From positions 27,490,002 through 27,554,001 of the forward strand of contig OY987242.1 of assembly GCA_963920765.1 (NCBI GenBank): a stretch of DNA of 64,000 nucleotides, read 5' to 3'. The position numbers and the translations under genes were made by a program. The DNA is from Ulota crispa. Lineage: Eukaryota; Streptophyta; Bryopsida; Orthotrichales; Orthotrichaceae. Below are positions 1 to 12,254 of the stretch, one piece after another. Position 1 is the first letter of the stretch, and each line of letters begins with the position of its first letter. The notes below the pieces were generated by a model, which was given only the letters and a program-made list of their open reading frames with translations, was not told the DNA's origin and did no database searches.

Positions 1-169
1 TTAAATTTCAAAAAACTTAAAGACCTCTCCAAATAAAGCATAAATGAAAAAAAAAATTAGTAAAGGGGATGACAATTTTTGGAAAGACCTCTAATTTTTT
101 TGAAAGTTTGCTAACATGTTTTGTGATGAATCTAAATCAACCAAAGTCCAAACCAAAACACTTTACAAA

Positions 170-300
170 AATTACAAATTATTTTGAAATTGTGCCTGTA
201 TTTGTAATTATTTTGAAATTGTGCCCCTATTTGTAAATGTTATGAAATCATGTCCCAATATGTAATATTTTTCATTTTCATGCCCCTATATATAATTTCT
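170..300. repeat. Degenerate short tandem repeat, about 30-bp unit
   Basis: About four diverged units share the pattern ATTTTGAAATTGTGCCCCTA followed by TTTGTAA-like sequence. No coding potential is seen. The flanking 1-600 is otherwise AT-rich with no recognisable gene. Confidence 0.5.
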
Positions 301-599
301 CTTTATAAATTCATCAATTCATCATCAAGAGACTGAATTTATGAAATTTAAATTCACATTTAGATTTAGAGAAACTTCTTTTTTTTATCCAAAAATCTGA
401 GAAGTAAGAAGGAGGGAACAAAAGCAACCAACTCCAAAATAAGGGCAAGTTTCACTTGCACCCTTATCTATAAGAAAGTGCAACCTTTTCACCCTGGCTA
501 GAAAAATGACTTGTGAATTACACAAAGCCTCCTCTTTACCCAGCCAATGAGGGGGACACTTCACCCCAGTTTGAACTGACTGGCCCTCAGCAGACGAAA

Positions 600-998
600 G
601 TCCACTTGGCAGGCAGAGTAACTTGTGGATAAAGCGTACGAGAACTCTTACCTCGTAAAGACTCAACACAAGGAATCTAATTTTGGGGATAACGAAAATC
701 GACGGTCACGGTGGCTGAAGCTCCCACTACCACAATCCGCTGGCTATGCCCACGACGGCTGTGGTGCACAAATTTCCCCCACAAATTCAGAAAAAAAGGA
801 AAGGCAAAATTCACGACCCTTATCTTCCTCATTCGGTCTATCTGATCGGTCCTCGCCCTCGCCCGTGTGTGACTCCCAATTCCTTCGCCTTCACCTTAAG
901 AACTGACCTCGCCCATTGCAAGCCCCGTCAATCTGCATTCCCCTCGCTATCTACCCATCGAAGTCTATCTGTCTGCGCTTTGAAGTCTCTCTCTCGCC
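600..998 (+). promoter_or_regulatory. Upstream region of rbcS copy 1
   Basis: This stretch is more GC-rich than the DNA to its left and runs into the rbcS start codon. A GATAA core (688-692, in GGGGATAACG) resembles the I-box of light-regulated plant promoters. No convincing TATA box is seen in the last 250 bp, where the sequence becomes pyrimidine-rich (CTCTCTCTCGCC before the ATG). The upstream DNA is not alignable by eye with that of the copy at 41333 or the copy at 63979. Role inferred from position only. Confidence 0.4.
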
Positions 999-1673
999 AT
1001 GGCGTCCGTCGTCGCTGCCTCCACCGTGGTGGCCCCCGCTGCCTTCGCCTCGGCGTCGGCCTCCGCGAGCTCCGCCGAGTCCACGTCCGTGCGGGCGTTC
1101 TCCGGGCTCAAGAGCAATGGCCTCTTCGCCTCCAAGGTGCAGAAGCTGAGCTCCGTCCAGAATGGGAGCCGCGTGAACTGCATGCAGGTGTGGAGCCCCA
1201 TCGGCAAGCCCAAGTTCGAGACCTTCTCGTACTTGCCCGACCTCACGGACGACCAGATCGCCAAGCAGGTGGACTACATGATCCAGCAGAAGCTCATCCC
1301 CTGCCTCGAGTTCGACGTGGTAAGCAAATCGCTCGCACTCTGTAATCTCAATGCCTCTGTCTAGTTTCTTCGTTGTGAATGTGGCTATGGAGTGTGCTTG
1401 CTGCAGTGTTGTTAACAAGAGTGGGTGATGTGTTGCAATGTGCAGAACGCAGGAGGAGGCGTGTCCCGGGAGAACAACAGGAGCCCCGGGTACTATGATG
1501 GGCGGTACTGGACGATGTGGAAGCTGCCCATGTTCGGGTGCCAGGACGCGTCGCAGGTGCTGCGGGAGATCCAGGAGTGCAAGAAGGAGTACCCGAGCTG
1601 CTACGTGCGCGTGCTGGGGTTCGACAATGTGAAGCAGGTGCAGATCTGCGGGTTCTTGGTTGCCAAGCCTTGA
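999..1673 (+). CDS. rbcS: RuBisCO small subunit precursor, copy 1 (one intron)
   Basis: Encodes the nuclear small subunit of ribulose-1,5-bisphosphate carboxylase/oxygenase, imported into the chloroplast where it joins RbcL in the L8S8 enzyme of CO2 fixation. Exon 1 is 999-1319 (107 codons) and exon 2 is 1446-1673 (75 codons plus TGA), giving 182 residues, normal for the family. The 126-bp intron 1320-1445 has GT/AG ends and phase 0. Residues 1-61 are an Ala/Ser-rich transit peptide; the mature chain starts at MQVWSP (residue 62). The signature [16 protein letters not shown] and the ending [11 protein letters not shown] are clear. Only one intron is present, between CLEFDV and NAGGG, near the site of a conserved angiosperm intron; the intron usual near the start of the mature chain in angiosperms is absent. 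The protein is identical to the copy at 40659-41333. Confidence 0.97.
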
Positions 1674-4126
1674 AGACATCTCTCGCTCCCGTTCCATGTA
1701 GTCAATTGTTTTGAGTTACGCAAGCTGAATCTCTAATTACCATGTATGCAAATTCTACGGCAATTCAGCACGGATTTCTTGTCCGTTATCAAGCTTTTCT
1801 ATCGGCAATGTGTATCGTTTGTTGTGACATTCAGCGAGAATGAGTGGGTACGTTTGTTGTTAAGAAATTTTGTGAAAATAATCCTTTTGAATCTGGTTTT
1901 GTGTGGAAGGAATGTGATTGTAGTCGCTCCTGTCGAATGCTTCACTGTTTTCGTTATATAAACTAAGATGAGTTTTGGATAGCTAAGGAATTAGTGCATC
2001 ACTGTACCTTTTTTGGAAAGGCCTTGTCTGCGTTGAAACTCACATCCTCTTTGCTCCTTTAAATCAATGCTATTTTGATTCTATCAAATGAGAAAACACC
2101 GAAATTTCATGGCTGAGGTTGAGAATGAAGATATATGCCTTTCGTGTGGTGCAAATGAAAATTCGAATCAAATTCACAGAATGTCTCAATGGTGATCTTA
2201 TTCATGTTGCAACACGGGACAGTCGACACACAAAACTGTCGCCCTAATTCCTCTTATCCAGAACATCTCTTCGAACATGTATAATGCAGTGAGCAGAACG
2301 CAATGCATGTCAATGCCAAAAATTCAAAACAAGCGAGTATGAGCATGGACGTTATCTGAAATGGTGCAATAATCGTGATAATAGCCTGAAGCGAAGACTT
2401 CATGTGGCGAAATTATTCTCTGATGTAACAAATCATTGGAAATGATTGGACGATGCAAATTGGAAGGAATATTTCCTACATCGTCCAAATTTGCTACAAC
2501 ATTGAGACGTCGATAGCTGGAGATAGGGTTGCGTGGACATCTTTTTCGAATCATGTACAGTGAAAGCGAAATCAGTACAATCACTGATGAAAAGTTGAAA
2601 AAGTACCAAAAAAATCCTGAAATCGGCACAGGCAGAAGTTAAATTTGAAGAATCGGACAAGTATGTTCTTGAATGTTCAACATGTGAATTGATAGAAAAT
2701 GTTAATCTAGTCCCAAATCAATGACATACCCAGTGTGCATGTAGAAAGACACGAATTATGTCCGTTAACGTTAATGGGTTTCAAGATAACTAATACCTTT
2801 ATACGTTCATACAAGACATGAAATTAACGGAGAGAGAGCAGGATTGAATTGAGCTCCACAGGTGGAATGAAGTAAATAGCATTGCAGGTTTGCAGAACAG
2901 AAGCAGCAAGAGGGGACGGTAAAGGCTAATAAATTGAGGTTTTATGTGAGGTAGATGGCGATAAAATACGTGGGAGAGAATGTGGATAGACTAGAGACTT
3001 GCTATGGCGTGCCAAATAGACCAGTAGAAGCCGACTTCGTTACCTCCGAATGCTTATCGCTATTTTATTACACAATTGACGAGATAAAAAAATTATGTAG
3101 TAAATCTTTACATCTCCTACAGCTAGCTTCAACAAGCTTATTCTAAAAACATAGTATTTGGGAACACGTTAAGCACCACCAAAGAATTAATAACATAAAT
3201 TTCATGGGTGAATATTATATTAGAATTAGTGGACCTTTGTACCCGCCGTTCCGGCAAAGGGCCATCACGAGTGGGGTCTGTGTAAAAATATTAACATGAT
3301 CTTCTTCATAATCACCTTCTTTAGGCTTCTTCTTCTTTTCGTTACAATGAGCTTACTTGTACTATGCCTACCTACGCACTTTGCCTCCTTTAGGTGTCCA
3401 CCCCCTATTCTCGTGTATACCCCATCCCCAAGGACAACCATAACGGCCACATAACAGCCATTTAATCTATTTGGAGCAACACCCAACTACCCAACTAATA
3501 GAGATTTTATTCTATTACAAACACCCAACTACCCAACTAATGAAACCAAGCCTATTATTAGTATAGACTAGAATTTTTTGTATAGGATAATGCTCAATGA
3601 AGGAAGAGAAGGTTGTATTACCTGGCACAAAATACCTCACAAAAATGGATGAACTAAGCTCTAATCTCCAATTAAATGAAAAAATGTGCAATTGTCAATG
3701 AGGAATTCTTAAGCTCCTATATCCTATGAAGATTTGTAGAAACCCTAATTTTGCAAAATAATATGCCCTCAAAATGAACAAAAAAACTTCCCTACTTTGG
3801 TGCACAGTTAGTTCCATGCATTTTGGCGGAAATTGAGGGAACTGCTGCATAATTGAGAACCTTGAAACTTTCATCTACCAAGTATGCTGGAGAATGACTT
3901 CTTTATTGAGATTTTTGTATAGAATGCCTCTTCATTAGGCTTTGCCTCTTTTTGTAGGTGTTTGTTTGTATTTAAAAAGTTGTCTTTGCCACTCCTCTTA
4001 AACTAAAATCTATAAAACCAAAAGATCAAGAATTAAGGTCTAATCTTTCTTACCAAAAACCTCGTTATGATGCTTATCTATCTTCTTACTTTTCTTAATT
4101 GGTATTATATGATTATATTAAATGTC
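1674..4126. other. Intergenic, no gene recognised
   Basis: AT-rich sequence downstream of rbcS copy 1, presumably holding its 3' UTR at the left end. The ORFs here are short and have no recognisable domain. A direct repeat of ACACCCAACTACCCAACTAA occurs near 3478 and 3521. Nothing else is supported. Confidence 0.6.
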
Positions 4127-4672
4127 TTAACCCCGTAAACGCCCAAGGGGTAAGGGTAAAACATAGATGCATTATAAAAAGATATTTATGTAACTTTAGT
4201 GAAGCTTGTTTCAAAAAAGAAAACAAGAATTATGATGTATAGTAATCATCTATATAGTCAAATATTCAAAAAAAGCTTTGGACTCTTGTTTAATGAATTT
4301 AGAAGCATTTATCATTTAATATTCACCAAAATTACAAATTTTATTCATAGATTTGAAAATTTGGTGTGATTAGTTAAAAACAGATCTTCTATCCTTAACT
4401 TCAAAAATGCAATCTTTTCAAAGGAGAGAACATCATAAATTTCCCAAAATAGTAAATTTTATAACACTAGCAAGTGTAGTGTTTGTTTTTGAAAAATTCT
4501 CCTTGATGGAATTTAACTTGGATTGACATGATTCAAGTTGGGTTGGAAAGTAGACCTGATTTTCTAATGCAAGGTTTTTTTTATTTTTCAAAATTTTTTT
4601 TTTTTCATGTCAAACAGCCCTCAAAAAATGGACAATGACCAGAAATTGGTCAATTGAGAGCTTAGGCGTTAA
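4127..4672. mobile_element. TTAA-family MITE candidate (copy M)
   Basis: The left end reads TTAA-CCCCGTAAACGCCC, and the reverse complement of the right end reads TTAA-CGCCTAAGCTCTC. Both are bounded by TTAA at 4127-4130 and 4669-4672. Size and TTAA boundaries fit the family at 37466 and 38433, but the inverted ends are diverged, so the pairing is tentative. Confidence 0.4.
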
Positions 4673-5268
4673 CCTAATTCTATAGAAGTTTGGCATGAGT
4701 AAATTGGAGGGTTTTTTTTTGTATAAACATGAATGACATACAAAGAGTTAGAAGAAATATAATTAATCCATTCATTTGTAAGAAATATTTTAAATTTACA
4801 AATCACTGATTTGTAGAATTTTTTATTTCATGTGTTTGAAGCCCATTTGAAACTAGGGTTCTTTTGTTGTTCAAGGTAAGTACAATTTGCATTGTTTGTT
4901 GTCCTTAGCCGAATAGCTTGTGCACTAACTCTTATGAAAGTATGTCAAGTGCTATTACAAACACAACTTTAAACATATTGTCTAGTCCAAGTTCTATTTT
5001 TTTCACTTCAAAATTTTCTTTGAAATTTATGTATTTTACCTAATTTGAGTTCATTTGACTCTGCCATACACTTTTTTGTCTCAAAACAATAGAACAAAAT
5101 AACGTCTTATTGAATATTCGCAAACAACAATTTTGAAAAAAACTAAGATTAGAATTGAAGATTTTTCCAATAAAAAATGATTGACTCAAGTTTGGAGCAA
5201 GAATAAGAATCTAAATTTGAAAAACAAAAGTTGTATTGATAATTAAAAACAAAAATAATAGATGAACA
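4673..5268. other. Intergenic, nothing recognised
   Basis: AT-rich DNA without a coding signal or clear repeat structure. Confidence 0.5.
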
Positions 5269-5277
5269 TAATTGAAA

Positions 5278-5680
5278 GGGAATTACTATAGCAACACCCT
5301 AACTTGCTAACGGGACACCCCACTGAGCATGAAATTTGATAATTTAGTTTTATTTTTTATTTATTAAGTGGTTCATCATTTAATCACAACATTATTACCT
5401 TTTTGAAAGAAAACATGACAAACACAAAAAATAAATAAAATATTATTGCACCAATACTATTTTTTGATATATTTTTGCTTTATGTAACTCAAAAGTCTTA
5501 CATTTTTAGTTTGAAATTTAAGCACACTTATTTTATTTTTAGTATTACCTTAGAATGATAAAGGTGAAACAAATCTTGTGATTCAAATTAAAGAATAGCA
5601 AAATTAGCATTAAAAATCACATTTTCATGCTCAGAGGAGGTGTCCCATTAACAATTTAGGGTGCTGTTGTAGTAATTCCC
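5278..5680. mobile_element. Mutator-like MITE with perfect 9-bp target duplication
   Basis: The element starts GGGAATTACTATAGCAACAC. The reverse complement of its right end starts GGGAATTACTACAACAGCAC, and the inverted repeat continues for about 60 bp to a shared TGAGCATGAAA. The flanks TAATTGAAA (5269-5277) and TAATTGAAA (5681-5689) are an exact 9-bp duplication, the Mutator-superfamily length. The interior is AT-rich and non-coding, so it is a non-autonomous copy. Confidence 0.85.
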
Positions 5681-5904
5681 TAATTGAAAATGATGCAAAA
5701 TGATGCAAGTGTGGAACATTGTCCTATAGCTTTCAACTTATACGATTGATTAACCACATTAGCCTACTTCACTATCACAACATCTTTAATGTAATGATTG
5801 GAGTTTCAAGCTACTTTGCTTGCAATTTAAGCAATTCAAAAGGTAATACCTTGTTAAGACATTATTATTGCATGTTGTAAAAAATTTAGATTGTTTAGGT
5901 TATA

Positions 5905-7213
5905 TTAACCCCTTAGGGCCAGAGGAGGCAAAAACTACCTTCTTAGGTTTTGAAATGAAATTTAGGGTGTGTTACCAATTTTGGATCATGGGTTGACCAA
6001 CTACAAACATGTAAGGAATGAAGTCTATTTTCACGCGCACTTGTTTGATCAAAGTTTGGAATTACATCTTGTTATAGAGAGAGTGATTCATTAGAAGGGG
6101 TATCGGAAGATTTGAGTGTTTAGTACAAACCACTCACTAAAACACCAATAAGAGGATGACGTCACCTAATGTCTTTAGGGACCAAGTAAATAGTGCCATG
6201 ACAATTGCCAACCCAATTATTCTTTGGCTTTGTACCCCCTCCTTGAGCCTTTCACTCCTTTTAGCATTGCACGGTCAAAATCACTTATATATTGTCACAC
6301 TTCTTTTGAAAGAACACGTGGTCATAGATCAATACTATTCAAATAACTTGTCTGATTGAATTTCTAACCATGCAAATTTCATTTTTCTAAAAATAATGAA
6401 AATTTCATGATTTTTTCCACAATTTATGCACCTTATCCACCCATGCCTTTCCTTTTTCAAATACAATAAAAGGTACAATTTTTTCCCAAAATCCTAAGTT
6501 CAAGCCCTTCAACATATCACATATAAGAAAAGTGCACAATTTCAAAATCTAATTCTACGGTAGTTGCTTGTAGGAGCCATTCATTCAACTTGTACAATCC
6601 AAACTTAATCCAATGCACCACCTTTCACTTAACCGATGTAGCATATATCATAAGCAGTTAGGTCCAAAAAAATTACGTGCTTATCTTCCAAGACCGCAAT
6701 TTACATTGATACAGTTGGATCTTGGATAGATCACTCTTTGTATGTTTGGGTACCCCCCGTGCGACCAAGGGGTATTTTTTAGGGGGCTATTTACTTCCTA
6801 GGCATGAATAAAAGGGACTCTATAATTACAAAATTTGCCAAGATGGCCTATTTTATTGCACCTTATAATTACTTATATTTCCTAGATCATCCTATTTTTG
6901 ATCGCACTATATTATTTATATTTGGTTTGGGGTGGTTGATAAATATGCCCTTTTTTTTTACAAAATTAACATGGGAGCCTTAATTCCTAAAAGACATAGT
7001 GTGATGTTGCAATCAATAGAGTACGAGGTGTTTTTCTTGTATTTGGAATGGATTCACACCTTTATTGCATTTGAGACCAACAAAGAAGTTGGAGAGCATA
7101 TCAAAGCGGTTCTAGTGAGCTACTTGAGATTCCAAATTAAAACTTCTTACTAGTAGTAAATACCAATCATACGGCAACATTATTACTATGCCCTACGGTC
7201 TTTTAAGGGTTAA
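5905..7213. mobile_element. TTAA-family element candidate (copy A, long)
   Basis: The left end is TTAA-CCCCTTAGGGCC (5905), and the reverse complement of the right end (7213) is TTAA-CCCTTAAAAGACC. Both ends fit the window-wide TTAA family, but at 1.3 kb this would be its longest member. The ORFs inside are short and unrecognised, so no transposase is claimed. The two ends could belong to different copies. Confidence 0.35.
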
Positions 7214-7764
7214 ACAACCCCGCTCACCACGCTGACCTAAACTAGAAAACCCTCCATAAACAGAAAGGTAGATGATGTTGCTTGACATGAGCACGGCCAA
7301 CTTTAAAAGAAAGGTAAACTTGTTGTTGATAAGACAAAAGCAAAGTTTGTTCAACAAAACAAGCAGAGAGCTTTTGTGTTGCAAAAGGATACCATTGGGA
7401 CCCTCATTGCGAAGCATGCAAGAACTGTATGAAATCCTAGATTACAAGTAGAAAATTTAGCACAAAATCAACAAAATTTCAACCAAAAACTGTTGATTTT
7501 TTCTGTGGATTTGGTCAAGTTGATTTGGATACTTTTCAATAAGAGTATGTTGATTTTCTGTTGATTTTTTGTTGATTATGTGCTGTTTTTTGTTAATTTT
7601 TTGTTGATTTTCTGTTAATTTTCACGTATTTTATGTTATTCAAGTCTATTTTTTAAAAATTTAAAATTTTTTTTTTCATAGAATTTCATTTTTTAAATAA
7701 AAAAGTGAATTTTTTGAAAAGGGCCGGGCAGTTGCCCGATGGTGCAGGCAGCTACCCGTATTCT

Positions 7765-7860
7765 CGGGCAAGGCGGCTATTGGCAGTGAGATTTGAACTC
7801 CCCACTTCTAGGCTCACACTCCATAACTCTACCACATTACTCATAACCATTAAAGCACGT
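7765..7860 (-). repeat. tRNA-derived sequence (SINE head or tRNA pseudogene)
   Basis: On the minus strand, GTGGTAGAG resembles a Pol III A box, and GAGTTCAAATCTCAC about 40 bases further resembles a B box/T-arm. The cloverleaf is not intact and no anticodon arm is convincing. It is more likely a SINE head or tRNA relic than a working tRNA. Confidence 0.4.
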
Positions 7861-8374
7861 GCACTCACACATGTGCACAATAGAATCATGACTCTATTTG
7901 TACATTAAATGTTCATGTTTTTAGTAATCCAGTAGACTTTGGAAACTATTTCAGCTCATTAAAGGGCTTTTTTTCAAAAAACTTAGAACTAATAAAAGTT
8001 GGTAAATGTATTTTACTTTCACCTCCAACAATTTTTTTGGATTTCAATCTTTTTATCAAAAGTTATGAGCTAAAATCAAAGAAGGTGTTTAGAAATTTTT
8101 AAAAAATTGTTTATTTCCATCTTTTTGATTTTGTTTATAAATTTTTATTGGAATTCACAAATCTCAAAAGGATTGTTGCTGGCAAAGGTTGGATTCATTA
8201 ATAATTATTATTTAGTGCTTGTTTTTTTGTAAAAAGAACCTTATTTTGTTAAAATAGCCTTCACAGTTTGATAGCTTTAAATAACATGAAATTGTGAAAA
8301 GTTACAGAATTAAAACCTTGCAATTATAAAATCAAAATTCTATTGAGTTTTGAATAGTTTTGGATAGTTTTTAA

Positions 8375-8785
8375 GGGCATTAATATGTGAACTGCACCCT
8401 TTGAACTACTATACCACACCTTCGGGGTAAATTTTAGATTTCTACCATCAAAAACTTGAGTTTGAGAATTTTGAATTCAAATTTGGACTTAGAGACCATG
8501 ATATTGCCTAGGACCATAAAAAAAGTTGCAATTCAACAACACCCAATGAATAAGCTTATCTTTTTTTACAAACAAAAGTAAAATTAACAATTTTCTCCCT
8601 AACTAAACTTTTCATTGGGTGTTGTTGAATTGCAACTTTTTTTATGATTCTAGACAATACCATGGTCTCTAAGTCCAAATTTGAATTCAAAATTTTCAAA
8701 TTCAGCTTTTTGACAGTAGAAATCTAAAATTTACCCCGTAGTGTGGTATAATAATTGGAAGGGTGTGGTACACATATCAATTCCC
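8375..8785. mobile_element. Mutator-like foldback MITE
   Basis: Two arms of roughly 170 bp are inverted repeats of each other around a short AT-rich centre; for example AACACCCAATGAA and TTCATTGGGTGTT face each other. The ends are GGG...CCC as in the element at 5278. The flanking 9-mers AGTTTTTAA and ATCTTTTAA agree at 7 of 9 positions, consistent with an aged 9-bp duplication. It lies inside the candidate CACTA-like element. Confidence 0.75.
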
Positions 8786-9739
8786 ATCTTTTAAAGCTTA
8801 TAAAAGTATTTTATAAGATTGTTTTTCTTTAAATCATTTGGTTAACAATAAAAAGAAAAATACTAAAAATATCCTTTAAGTCTTTCAAAATATCAAGTTT
8901 ACACTGAAAATATTTGAAACATAAAAAATATTCTTTATTTTTTGTAGGAATATCAATTATACTCCTATTATTTTAGAAAATTAATAAAAAAACTCTTCTA
9001 TTTTGAAATGTTAAATATATCCTTGTGTTATATGAAATGTAAAAATCACCTTTGGTTTCTTGTAAGAATTTGCATTAAACTATACACTTGGATATCATAT
9101 AACACAAAGATATAAATAATTTAAAATAGTTGAGGAGCATTTTTAACATTTTCCCAATATATTAGAAGCATTGTTGATATTTATACAAAAAGGTAAGATA
9201 TTTTTGGTACTTTTAATCCTTGAGGGACATATATGATTTTTTCAAAGAATTGAGGAGCATCTTTTATATTTGTTTGTAAAGAAATTTTGGTATGTAAAAC
9301 AACAAAATGCTGTACTTTTTATATAAAATTTTGTTGAATTAGTGAATTTGTGTCCAAAAGTGTCCAAATCAACAAAAAACTGTTGATTTTTTTGTTATTA
9401 TGGTCATGTTTTTACTTGACTTTAAAGGGTGCTAATTTTAAATCTAACCAAATTGTGAAAAATAAAGAAAATAAAACCAGTCAATATACACTCAAACTTC
9501 TAAAAGATTCTATTTTTTTTGAAAACTTCTTTTATTTTTTAAAGCTTCAAAACATTTTAATGAGGTCCAAAAAGATTCTAGAAAGATTTCAAAATTAAAC
9601 CTAAACTATTGTAATAGTTTTTTTACTAAAAATATTTTAAAGTATTTTAAAGTATTTTGATGAATTACAAAAAGATTCCTAAAGGACTCTAATTCAGTCT
9701 AAGAGATTCTATTTCTATAAATATTTTGAAGTAGTTTAA

Positions 9740-10355
9740 CAAATTTCATAAAGATTTTAAAAAGATTCTCAAAGATTCCAAAAAGGTTCTTGGAAATTCT
9801 CAGAGATTCTCAAAGATTTTTAAAATTTCCAAAAAGATTATCAAAAGATTCCAAAAAATTCCAAAAGATTCCAAAAGATTCCAAAAGATTCCAAAAGATT
9901 CCCAAAGATTCTTAAAGATTCTCAAAGCTTCTCAAAGCTTCCAAGAAGATTCCAAGAAGACTATTAAAGATTTTCAAAAATTCTCAAAAAAATTCAAAAT
10001 TCCTAGAACATTTCCAAAGATTCTCAAACATTCCAAACTATTCTCAAAGATTCTCAAGAATTCTCAAATACTCCTAAAAGACTCTCAAAGATTCCAAGAG
10101 GATTCTTAAAGATTCCAAGAAGATTCTCAAAGATTTCCAAAGATTTTCAAACATTCTCAAAGATTCCATAAAAATTTGAAAAGATTTCCAAAGATTTCCA
10201 AAGATTCTCAAAGATTCCTACAAGATCCTTAATGATTCCAAGAAGATTCTCAAAAATTCTAAAATCCTGAAAAGATTCTCAATGATTCCCAAAAGATTCT
10301 TGAAGATTCTTAAAGATTCACAAAAAATTCCCAAAGATTCCAAAAAGATTCCAAT
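9740..10355. repeat. AAAGATTC-type minisatellite
   Basis: Dozens of degenerate copies of AAAGATTC(T/C)(C/A)A-like units about 9-13 bp long run for roughly 600 bp, with a local perfect stretch of CCAAAAGATT repeats near 9860-9900. There is no coding content. Confidence 0.85.
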
Positions 10356-10511
10356 TTTTTTGTTGATTTAGATGATGGTGTCCAAATCAACAAAATGTAT
10401 TTAGTTTTTACAAAATTCTATTAAATTAGTCAATTAGCGTGGGCAAGTGCCCAAATCAACAAGAAACTGTTGGTTTTCTGTTGTTTTGAACAGAGTTTTC
10501 TACTAGTGGGT

Positions 10512-11472
10512 TGACACCTAGAAATCATTCAACATTCATCCACTTTGAGGGCCAAAACTTTTCATCCAAACACCTTGGATACCTATACCCTTCTTTAATC
10601 CATTGGGGCACAACTGGACATAGGATACCCCACGATAACCCCTCAATAATCTATACCCTACATTACTTTTAATAAAAAATAGTGCACCACCTTTATCATA
10701 TATCTATATTATTTATAAGGCATTCATTAATTTTAATCCACCCTACTTTAATTGTAAGTTTTTTATAAATATTACTCCAATGAATAAACTCATTGCTATA
10801 TTATGTCGCACGTTGTTTCTAAAATGCGCTAAGTGATCCACTTGGGGGTTGGATTGTGCTTTTTACATTTGACTTAATTGCTAAAATGTCATGAAGCAAT
10901 TAGTCTTTCCAAAAGAACAACCAGCTTGGAAAGCAGGCTGCCCTAAAGGGTTAAGGCATTCATCTTTGATTGATGGCCAATTGCAAATTATAATTGGAAT
11001 GTAAATATGTCATGTTTATAACACAAATATTAAATTTTCTTGAACAAAGCAAAGCAATATTCAAGTATAATTTTATGTAACACAATATACTTATCAAAGG
11101 CCATCATTTTGTAATTCAATAGTATGTTAAATAGATCGTACGAACGAATATAAATTGGGAATTCTCAAAACAACTTGCTACTAATAAAATGTAGTTTTTT
11201 CTCACAAATCATATGGTGGAAAAAACATCGTCATTCTCATTGGAATTGAAAGAATTGAGCATATCTCAAAAATGACAAGCAGGAGAATCACAAAAGAAGC
11301 GACAAACGTGGTTAATGCACATTCCAATGAGTGGTGTGTATTGGTTAATTGATTTGTACAGTATTATACCATTTTACAACGTCAACTTAACATTTATACG
11401 GATAAATTCTCAACCTTTTGCCATGGAAGAATTACTACAAAGTATACATTTTTATGAATTATTTTTTAATTT

Positions 11473-11474
<2 letters not shown>
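10512..11474. other. Intergenic with one orphan TTAA-family end
   Basis: No gene is seen. An orphan right end of the TTAA family, CCCTAAAGGG-TTAA, lies at 10941-10954; no convincing left partner was found. Confidence 0.4.

Positions 11475-11521
<47 letters not shown>
11475..11521. repeat. (TA)n microsatellite
   Basis: About 23 perfect TA dinucleotides in an AT-rich region. Confidence 0.95.
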
Positions 11522-11526
<5 letters not shown>

Positions 11527-12254
11527 CATGTTGCACATAAAATGAGCAGTAGCCTTATCTATAACAAATGAATTGCAATGTTAATGAAAATCTGTTTTGT
11601 TTATTGTTCAATAATTAAAATCCATGTAGGTTTATCCTTTATTTGGGGCGTTTATAGTCAGTCTCATGGTTCTGTGCTTCAAACATGTTGTTCTTCTTTA
11701 GTTCATAGTTTACATTTCATGTTCAAAAAATCAAACTTGGGATGGTTAACTTCTGCTTAGGACAAACGACAACCCTCCAAATCCATTTTAAAGGCCATCC
11801 AAATTTTCAAAAAACTCCTAACTCATACATACCTCTCAACTGACGCAAACATTTGGACAAGATATCAATATTCTGTTATAAAAAAGGCACACTCTTCATT
11901 AATATTCACACATAATGCATGAACAATCATACAATACAGTTCATATGAACCTGAAGACCTCAAATTATAGCAATTACGTAAGTGCTCTATGCAGTCACAT
12001 CATTTCGGTGTTTGGCCTCCATTGTCAATGATTGCGAAGCCTCCTGGTGAAGCCTCACGGTGAAGCCACAAAAGAGCCTAGAATACATGCGCGGGAAGCA
12101 CACACCTGCCATGGAAGCACAACAAACTAGAAGGTTCTATGGACAGTGACCATCGTTCCAAGAATCACACGTCTTGTAAGCAACGTATAAGCTTAAGCTT
12201 ACAAAGCAAAGACTCTCAGCTTAACTTAGAGGTATATAAGCTTGATCGATTAAC
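11522..12254. other. Region downstream of the RNA cyclase-like gene
   Basis: No gene recognised. The right part (about 12000-12254) is richer in GC and probably contains the 3' UTR of the minus-strand gene ending at 12255. Confidence 0.4.

Larger units (their letters stand above)
7440..10508. mobile_element. Candidate non-autonomous CACTA-like element
   Basis: The right end is CTACTAGTG (10500-10508), as at the right end of the 16-kb CACTA element. Its reverse complement, CACTAGTAGAAAA, resembles the left end GATTACAAGTAGAAAA at 7440. Both subterminal zones carry many GTTGATTTT / AAATCAACAAAA motifs in both orientations (7465-7620, 9360-9400, 10358-10480), as CACTA elements carry transposase-binding subterminal repeats. 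No matching 3-bp target duplication is visible (CTA versus GGT) and the left CACTA is mutated, so the boundaries are tentative. A MITE, a tRNA-like sequence and a minisatellite lie inside. Confidence 0.4.

Noticed and set aside
746..1345. Plus-strand ORF of 199 codons overlapping rbcS exon 1 in another frame
   Set aside because: Arginine-rich out-of-frame reading of GC-rich coding DNA. The rbcS frame is clearly the real one.
951..1697. Long minus-strand ORF (248 codons) over rbcS copy 1, and its counterpart at 40551-41441
   Set aside because: Antisense shadow of the GC-rich rbcS exons. It reads across the intron and has no family features.
9740..10355. AAAGATTC repeats as a CRISPR-like array
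   Set aside because: Units are directly adjacent with no unique spacers, in a eukaryotic genome; it is a minisatellite.
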